The position numbers were made by a program, and so were the translations under genes. Below, in pieces: positions 54,497 to 64,000 of a DNA stretch of 64,000 bases; positions within the stretch are counted from its first letter, which is position 1, and each line of letters begins with the position of its first letter. Source of the stretch: Magnetospirillum sp. SS-4 (lineage in GTDB: Bacteria > Pseudomonadota > Alphaproteobacteria > Rhodospirillales > Magnetospirillaceae); contig NZ_CACVCH010000092.1 of assembly GCF_902729425.1 (NCBI RefSeq), forward strand, positions 124,001 through 188,000, given 5' to 3'. A model generated the notes under the pieces. That model was not told where the DNA came from and ran no database searches. It saw only the letters and a program-made list of their open reading frames with translations.

Positions 54497-55945
54497 TCAG
54501 CCCATCCGGCGCAGACGGTCAAGATATTGATCGACCTCGGTGCGCATGATGGCCGCCTTGACCGACAGGGCGTCGGCGGAGCGGTTGAGTTCGCCGGCGG
54601 CGCTGCTGGACACTCCCAGCGCCTCGATGGCGCTGTTGACCGACGACGTCACCGCCTTGGCGCCCGAGGCGGCCTCGCCCACATGGCCGGCGATGGTGGA
54701 GGTGGCGCCGGTCTGGGCCTCGACCGAATGGCGGACCTCGGTGGCCACCTCGTTGATTCCCCCCACCGCGTCGACGGTGCGGTTGATGGTGGCGACGGCG
54801 TCGTTGGTGGCGTCCATCGCCTCCTTCACCGACAGGGCGATTTCCTTGGTGGCGCGGCTGGTCTGCTCGGACAGGTTCTTGATTTCCTGGGCGACCACGG
54901 CGAATCCCCGGCCGGCGGCGCCGGCCCGGGCCGCCTCGATGGTGGCGTTGAGCGCCAGCATGCGGGTCTGCCGCGCGATGGTGTCGATGGTCTCGCCGAT
55001 CTTGCCGATGCGGCCGGCCACCCCCAGCAACTGGCGCATGGCTGCGTCGGTGGCCCGCGCCGCGTCGGCCGCCTGTTCCGCCACCTGCGAGGTGCGGACC
55101 ACGTTGTCGCGGATGTGGCCGATGGATTCGGCCAATTGGGTGGTGTTGGCGGCGATGTTGTCGACGCTGTAGGCGGCCTCCTCGGCGGCGGCGGCCATGT
55201 TGACCGTCTCGAAATCCATGTGCGACAGGCGCCGCAGCATTTCGTCGGAATGGGTTTTCAGTTCCAGGGCCATGGCCCCGACCTCGTCCACCACCAGCTT
55301 GATGGATTTCTCGAAACCGGAGGCCAGGTCCTGGGCTTCCTTGGCGCGGTTCTGGGTGGCGGCGGCGAAGTAATCGTGGGTCACCACCGACAGGTCCAGC
55401 ATCACCACGCGCTGCAAGGCCGACATCACGCCTTCCGAGCCGTGGCGGGTGGCGAAGATCTGCGACAGCGCCCGGTTGGCGCCGGCCGACGTCATGGCCT
55501 GGTACCACGATGCGCCCAGGTCCATATAGGCCAGCATGAATCCCAGTTGCTGGGCGGTGGCGTTGTAGTCGGCGGTGAACTCGCCGCGATAGAGGCTGCT
55601 CCAGTGCTCGGTCAGCACGCCCGACAGGGTGGAGCGGGCATCGTCGGTCAGCTTCTCTCCGTAGGGGGGGAATTGCTGCACCCAGGCCAGCGCCTCGGCC
55701 ACCAGTCCGGGCATGCCGTCCACCACCTTGCCGGTGGCGGCGCGCAAGGTGGCGGCGGTGCCGTCGCTGACGGCGAACAGCTCCTTGGTCTGTTCCACCC
55801 GTTCCTTCATGCTGAGGGCGGGGGGGGCTCCTGACTCGGCCGGTTCGGAATCGTCGTCGAAGAACAAATCGCCTCCGCCCGAGTCGGCGGGAACCTTGGG
55901 AGGCGGCGTCGGATCGTCGCCGAACAGTTCGAAATCATCACTCAT
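54497..55945 (-). CDS. Globin-sensor-like chemotaxis receptor, apparently without the heme histidine
   Basis: A 482-residue soluble receptor. A Pro/Asp-rich start (1-45) is followed by a protoglobin-like helical region (50-225) with [20 protein letters not shown], which lines up with the HemAT segment (H-x-R-x-G-L-x-P-x-W-Y) that contains the proximal heme histidine. At the aligned position I see leucine. The signalling hairpin has tip [20 protein letters not shown]. It might sense oxygen through another ligand or have lost heme binding. This alignment is by eye. Confidence 0.7.
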   Translation of the reverse strand: MSDDFELFGDDPTPPPKVPADSGGGDLFFDDDSEPAESGAPPALSMKERVEQTKELFAVSDGTAATLRAATGKVVDGMPGLVAEALAWVQQFPPYGEKLTDDARSTLSGVLTEHWSSLYRGEFTADYNATAQQLGFMLAYMDLGASWYQAMTSAGANRALSQIFATRHGSEGVMSALQRVVMLDLSVVTHDYFAAATQNRAKEAQDLASGFEKSIKLVVDEVGAMALELKTHSDEMLRRLSHMDFETVNMAAAAEEAAYSVDNIAANTTQLAESIGHIRDNVVRTSQVAEQAADAARATDAAMRQLLGVAGRIGKIGETIDTIARQTRMLALNATIEAARAGAAGRGFAVVAQEIKNLSEQTSRATKEIALSVKEAMDATNDAVATINRTVDAVGGINEVATEVRHSVEAQTGATSTIAGHVGEAASGAKAVTSSVNSAIEALGVSSSAAGELNRSADALSVKAAIMRTEVDQYLDRLRRMG

Positions 55946-56106
55946 CTGAATTCATCTGGTCCGTGGCGCCCCTGTTTCCTGTCGGGTCAACCTTATCCAA
56001 GGTATGGCTGTTACGAAAGCGAAACTTGGTATGACCACGACCTTCGAAAACTTCCGTCACGCTTGATCACGCATCGGCGGACTTGGCGTCGGCGACGGAA
56101 TGTCTT

Positions 56107-56166
56107 ATGAAGGCAGACTGGCTGATCGCGCTCCATGTGATCGGGCAAGGGGCGTTCGTGCCCTGA
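56107..56166 (+). CDS. Possible 19-codon upstream ORF before gltB
   Basis: MKADWLIALHVIGQGAFVP ends 68 bp before the gltB start in the 289-bp divergent gap (55946-56234). GGA lies 8-10 bases upstream of its ATG. It could be a leader peptide but has no run of glutamate or glutamine codons; it may equally be chance. Confidence 0.2.
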   Translation: MKADWLIALHVIGQGAFVP

Positions 56167-56234
56167 GCATGGGCTGTGTCTTGGATTTTGTCGCGATTTC
56201 CCAAGGGATTGCGCGGTGGTGAAAGGGAACCGAA

Positions 56235-60869
<4,635 letters not shown>

Positions 60870-60870
60870 C

Positions 60871-62289
60871 ATGGGCAAGCCGACCGGTTTCAAGGAATTC
60901 GCCCGCCAGACCCCCGGCTACGAGCCGCCGGAGGAGCGGGTCAGGCATTATCGCGAGTTCACCAGGCCGCTGTCCGACGGGGAACTGGCCAATCAGGGGG
61001 CGCGCTGCATGGATTGCGGCATCCCCTTCTGTCACCAGGGGTGCCCGGTCAACAACATCATTCCAGACTGGAATGATCTGGTCTACCGCAACCGGTGGAA
61101 GGAAGCGGTGGAGGTGTTGCACTCCACCAACAACTTCCCGGAATTCACCGGCCGCATCTGCCCGGCCCCGTGCGAGGCCGCCTGCACGCTGAACATCACC
61201 GATGAGGCGGTGACCATCAAGACCATCGAGCACGCCATCGTCGAGCGCGGCTGGGCCGAGGGCTGGATCAGGCCCGAGACCCACAAGCCCCGCACCGGCA
61301 AGACGGTGGCGGTGGTTGGCGGCGGCCCCGCCGGGATGGCGGCGGCGCAGCAACTGGCCCGCGCCGGCCATTCGGTGGTGCTGTTCGAGAAGAACGCCAA
61401 GGTCGGCGGCCTGCTGCGCTACGGCATTCCCGATTTCAAGCTGGACAAGGCGGTGATCGACCGCCGCCTGGCCCAGATGACGGCCGAGGGGGTCGAGGTC
61501 CGGGTCAACGCCCATGTCGGCGTCACCGTGTCGCCTCGGGAATTGCTGGACGGCTTCGACGCCGTGGTGCTGACCGGCGGATCGGAAAAGCCCCGCGACC
61601 TGCCGGTTCCCGGCCGCGATCTGGCCGGCGTTCACTTCGCCATGGACTTCCTGACCCAGCAGAACCGCCGCAATTGCGGCGAGGCGGTGGCGGGGGCCGA
61701 TATCCTGGCCGCGGGCAAGAAGGTGGTGGTGATCGGCGGCGGCGACACCGGCGCCGATTGCGTCGGCACCTCCAACCGCCACGGCGCCGCCTCGGTCACC
61801 CAGATCGAGATCATGCCCAGACCGCCCGAGAAGGAGGACAAGGCCCTGTCCTGGCCGTTGTGGCCCAACCGGCTGCGCACCTCCAGCTCCCACGACGAGG
61901 GCTGCGACCGGCGCTGGTCGGTGTCGACCGGTGCCTTCCGGGGCGAGAACGGCCGGGTGGTCGGACTCGACTGCTTCCAGGTGGATGCCAGGTTCCAGAA
62001 GATTCCCGGCAGCGACTTCACACTCGACGCCGATCTGGTGCTGCTGGCCATGGGCTTCGTTCATCCGGTCCATGAGGGGCTGGTGGATGGCCTGGGGCTG
62101 GAAAAGGACCAGCGCGGCAACGTCAGGGCCGACACCGAATCCTATGTCACCTCGAACCCGAAGGTGTTCGCCGCCGGCGACATCCGCCGGGGCCAAAGCC
62201 TGGTGGTGTGGGCGATTCGCGAGGGGCGGCAAGCGGCCCGCGCCGTCGATGTTTTCCTGATGGGCGACAGCGATCTGCCGATGTGCTGA
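60871..62289 (+). CDS. gltD: Glutamate synthase small subunit
   Basis: A 472-residue FAD and NADPH-binding GltD. N-terminal Fe-S ligands [17 protein letters not shown] and [12 protein letters not shown] loop [20 protein letters not shown] and second nucleotide loop [16 protein letters not shown]-terminal [20 protein letters not shown]. It delivers electrons from NADPH to GltB. Starts 1 bp after the gltB stop and ends in a strong terminator. Confidence 0.96.
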   Translation: MGKPTGFKEFARQTPGYEPPEERVRHYREFTRPLSDGELANQGARCMDCGIPFCHQGCPVNNIIPDWNDLVYRNRWKEAVEVLHSTNNFPEFTGRICPAPCEAACTLNITDEAVTIKTIEHAIVERGWAEGWIRPETHKPRTGKTVAVVGGGPAGMAAAQQLARAGHSVVLFEKNAKVGGLLRYGIPDFKLDKAVIDRRLAQMTAEGVEVRVNAHVGVTVSPRELLDGFDAVVLTGGSEKPRDLPVPGRDLAGVHFAMDFLTQQNRRNCGEAVAGADILAAGKKVVVIGGGDTGADCVGTSNRHGAASVTQIEIMPRPPEKEDKALSWPLWPNRLRTSSSHDEGCDRRWSVSTGAFRGENGRVVGLDCFQVDARFQKIPGSDFTLDADLVLLAMGFVHPVHEGLVDGLGLEKDQRGNVRADTESYVTSNPKVFAAGDIRRGQSLVVWAIREGRQAARAVDVFLMGDSDLPMC

Positions 62290-62303
62290 GCCGCCGTCGA
62301 ATG

Positions 62304-62333
62304 GCCCCCTTCCGCCTGGGAAGGGGGCTTTTT
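62304..62333 (+). terminator. Rho-independent terminator of gltBD
   Basis: GCCCCCTTCC-gcctg-GGAAGGGGGC followed by TTTTT; 14 bp after the gltD stop, and nearly touching the end of the convergent glycosyltransferase gene. Confidence 0.95.
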
Positions 62334-62335
62334 CG

Positions 62336-64000
62336 TCAGTTCCTGACCAGATTCTCGAAAATATCCTCGATCTCCCGGACGGCCCCGTGGTCCTCGAAGA
62401 TCAGGTTCGAACGCTCGGCGATCCTGGCCGACATGGCGGCGCGGAATGCCGGGTCGTTGCCCAGGCGCAGGCACAGATCCGCATAGCTCCCGGCGCTGTC
62501 GGCGACCAGGTCCGTCATGCCCATGGCAATATATTGGCCGAGGGTAAGACGGCTACGAAGGAACTCCCCCGGCCAGGTGACGATGGGGGACGCCATGGCG
62601 AAAGCCTCGTAGCTGGAATTGCCGCCACCGAAATGGATAGGGTCGAGATTGGCGTCGGCGAGCATCAGCAATCCCATGTAGGCCTGGCGCGACATGGGGG
62701 GCAGAAAGATCACCTGATCGACATGGTCTGGAAACACCGTTGCGAAGCGCTGGAGAAGCGCGTCATTCCAGGTAGGATGGCGACCACTGATCAGGATGAT
62801 GCGGCCCTTGGGGTCGCGCCGCAGGATATCGGCCAGGATGTGGTCGAAATCGGGATGGAACTTGAACAGGGTCTGGGCGCAGACATAGAGGTGGTCGTCC
62901 TCGGCCAGGCCGTAATCGGCGCGGACGGGACGGGTGTCGGGGTGGGGTGGGCGCTCGTAGCAGAAGGTGAGGTGACGCATCTTGATGAGGCGTTCGGTGT
63001 AGTGCCGTTCGGCCCCATCCGGCTCGAACGCCTCCGACGACAGGAAATGGTCCATGTTGGGGATGCCGGTGGTGTCGGGATGGCCCCAACTCATCACCTG
63101 GACCGGCGCCAGCCGCGAATAGGCCAGGAAGTAGGTGAACGGGTCCATGCCGATATCGGGATAGAACAGGATGTCCAGTTCCTGGGCGGCCACCATGCCG
63201 CGGGCCGATTCCAGGTTTTCGGGCAGGACCGTCACTGCCTGGGCGCAGGCGTCGATGCGCCGGGCCATGGAATCGGCGTGGTGACGGGTGTGGAGGATGA
63301 CGACGTCGAAACGCTGGCGGTCCAATGTCTCGATCATCCGCACCAGCAGCTTGCCGATGGTGTGTTCGCAAAGATAGCGGGAAATGATCCCCAGGCGGAT
63401 GCGGCCGCCGGATTTCGGACGTGACGGGGCGCGCCAGCCCAGCGACGGCGCCAGATGCAGCAGTGCGCGGGCGGTGGCGGCTTGCAGATCGCGGTCGTCG
63501 AGGGCGTGATAGGCGAGCTGGAAATTGGTGCGGCCATTATGGTTGAGCGGGTCGAAGCCGGCGGCCGGCCGCGTCGTGATCCGGTCCAGCACCGCCGACA
63601 GGGTGGCGCGGCGGGCGGCGCTGTCCTCGACCGACGGAGCGATGACCGGGAACAGCTGTGCCTGGGCCAGGGTGGCGGCCACATGTCCCGGATTGATGTC
63701 CAGAAAGGCGGCATAGCATTCCGCCGCCTCGTCGGTGCGGTTCTGGGACTGGAGCAGGGCGGCGAGACGATGACTGGCGACGTAATCGTCGGGACGGAGG
63801 CGGAGGGCGTGGCGGAAGCACTCCTCGGCCGCGGCGGCGTCGCGGTCGAATACGGTATTGGCCAGGGCGACCAGGATATCGGGCTGATCGGGAACACGGT
63901 CCAGCGCCTGGCGCAGCAGGTCCGCCGCTTCATCGAGCCGGCCCTGCCAGTACCAGACCCGCGACAGGCCCAAGATGGCCTCCGATAGATTGGGGGATCG
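62336..64000 (-). CDS. TPR O-GlcNAc transferase-like glycosyltransferase (5' end outside window)
   Basis: At least 554 residues; the frame is open at the right edge, so the N-terminus is missing. TPR units run to about residue 130 (LDEAADLLRQALDRVPDQPD, ECFRHALRLRPDDYVASHRL). The rest is the O-GlcNAc transferase C-terminal type (SPINDLY): RIRLGIISRYLCEHTIGKLL, YPDIGMDPFTYFLAYSRLAP, VQVMSWGHPDTTGIP and DANLDPIHFGGGNSSYEAFA. It would glycosylate a protein, or an envelope component, from a nucleotide sugar; bacterial members often modify flagellin or surface proteins. Substrate unknown. Confidence 0.82.
   Translation of the reverse strand, partial: RSPNLSEAILGLSRVWYWQGRLDEAADLLRQALDRVPDQPDILVALANTVFDRDAAAAEECFRHALRLRPDDYVASHRLAALLQSQNRTDEAAECYAAFLDINPGHVAATLAQAQLFPVIAPSVEDSAARRATLSAVLDRITTRPAAGFDPLNHNGRTNFQLAYHALDDRDLQAATARALLHLAPSLGWRAPSRPKSGGRIRLGIISRYLCEHTIGKLLVRMIETLDRQRFDVVILHTRHHADSMARRIDACAQAVTVLPENLESARGMVAAQELDILFYPDIGMDPFTYFLAYSRLAPVQVMSWGHPDTTGIPNMDHFLSSEAFEPDGAERHYTERLIKMRHLTFCYERPPHPDTRPVRADYGLAEDDHLYVCAQTLFKFHPDFDHILADILRRDPKGRIILISGRHPTWNDALLQRFATVFPDHVDQVIFLPPMSRQAYMGLLMLADANLDPIHFGGGNSSYEAFAMASPIVTWPGEFLRSRLTLGQYIAMGMTDLVADSAGSYADLCLRLGNDPAFRAAMSARIAERSNLIFEDHGAVREIEDIFENLVRN

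Noticed and set aside
56180-56205. CTTGG...CCAAG inverted repeat before gltB as an operator
   Set aside because: Only 5-bp arms with a 16-bp spacer; expected by chance in this length.

Overview
The window is chromosomal DNA from a high-GC alphaproteobacterium. MipZ, an RcdA-type protein, a dense set of chemotaxis receptors, a TAXI/DctP-type TRAP system and an anaerobic aromatic (4-hydroxybenzoyl-CoA reductase) locus together suggest a Rhodospirillales member, most like Magnetospirillum/Paramagnetospirillum. The genus is an inference from gene content, not a sequence match. Genes are tightly packed, often with ATGA or TGATG stop/start overlaps. I saw no tRNA, rRNA, insertion sequence, prophage or CRISPR array.

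Layout. 1-9.2 kb (minus strand): aromatic catabolism. A MarR regulator heads an operon hcrC-hcrA-hcrB-xdhC for 4-hydroxybenzoyl-CoA reductase and its cofactor maturation factor; xdhC is split by a frameshift in a G8 tract. Then come a PaaX-type regulator and a molybdopterin oxidoreductase resembling phenylacetyl-CoA:acceptor oxidoreductase, cut by the left edge. 9.2-15.3 kb (plus): a potFGHI-type polyamine ABC operon ending in a translationally coupled TPR-sulfotransferase. 15.4-17.6 kb: a Flp pilin gene and, antisense to it, a response regulator-HPt-membrane protein run. 17.8-21.7 kb: YgfZ, a DegT-family aminotransferase and a soluble chemotaxis receptor. 21.8-26.4 kb: a formate dehydrogenase maturation group (multi-cluster ferredoxin, FdhD, a MobA-DUF3305 fusion, DUF3306) around a strong dyad operator.

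26.4-31.1 kb: a second receptor, a cyclophilin-like protein, a small lipoprotein, an FAD oxidase and an alpha/beta hydrolase. 31.1-34.7 kb (minus): a four-gene envelope module with LpoB-like, COG3014-like and YcfL-like members. 34.9-40.9 kb: a response regulator diguanylate cyclase, a PadR-type regulator, folB-folK, a DUF465 protein, phosphofructokinase, LOG and ThiE. 41-47.6 kb: methyltransferase, YqgE, YgiQ radical SAM protein, and TRAP transporter permeases with a convergent binding protein.

47.7-51.5 kb: cell-cycle neighbourhood: a PAS histidine kinase, MipZ, a 64-residue unknown and an RcdA-type protein. 51.5-56 kb (minus): a globin-like receptor, a Crp-family regulator, ribosomal protein L31 and a class III adenylate cyclase. 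56.2-62.3 kb: gltB-gltD glutamate synthase, followed by a convergent TPR/O-GlcNAc-transferase-like gene that runs off the right edge.

No single locus is clearly a wholly new system. The best candidates for new biology are the coupled envelope module, the polyamine transporter-sulfotransferase operon, the MobA-DUF3305 fusion, the tandem repeats next to mipZ, and the membrane protein ORF that reads antisense through the pilin gene.
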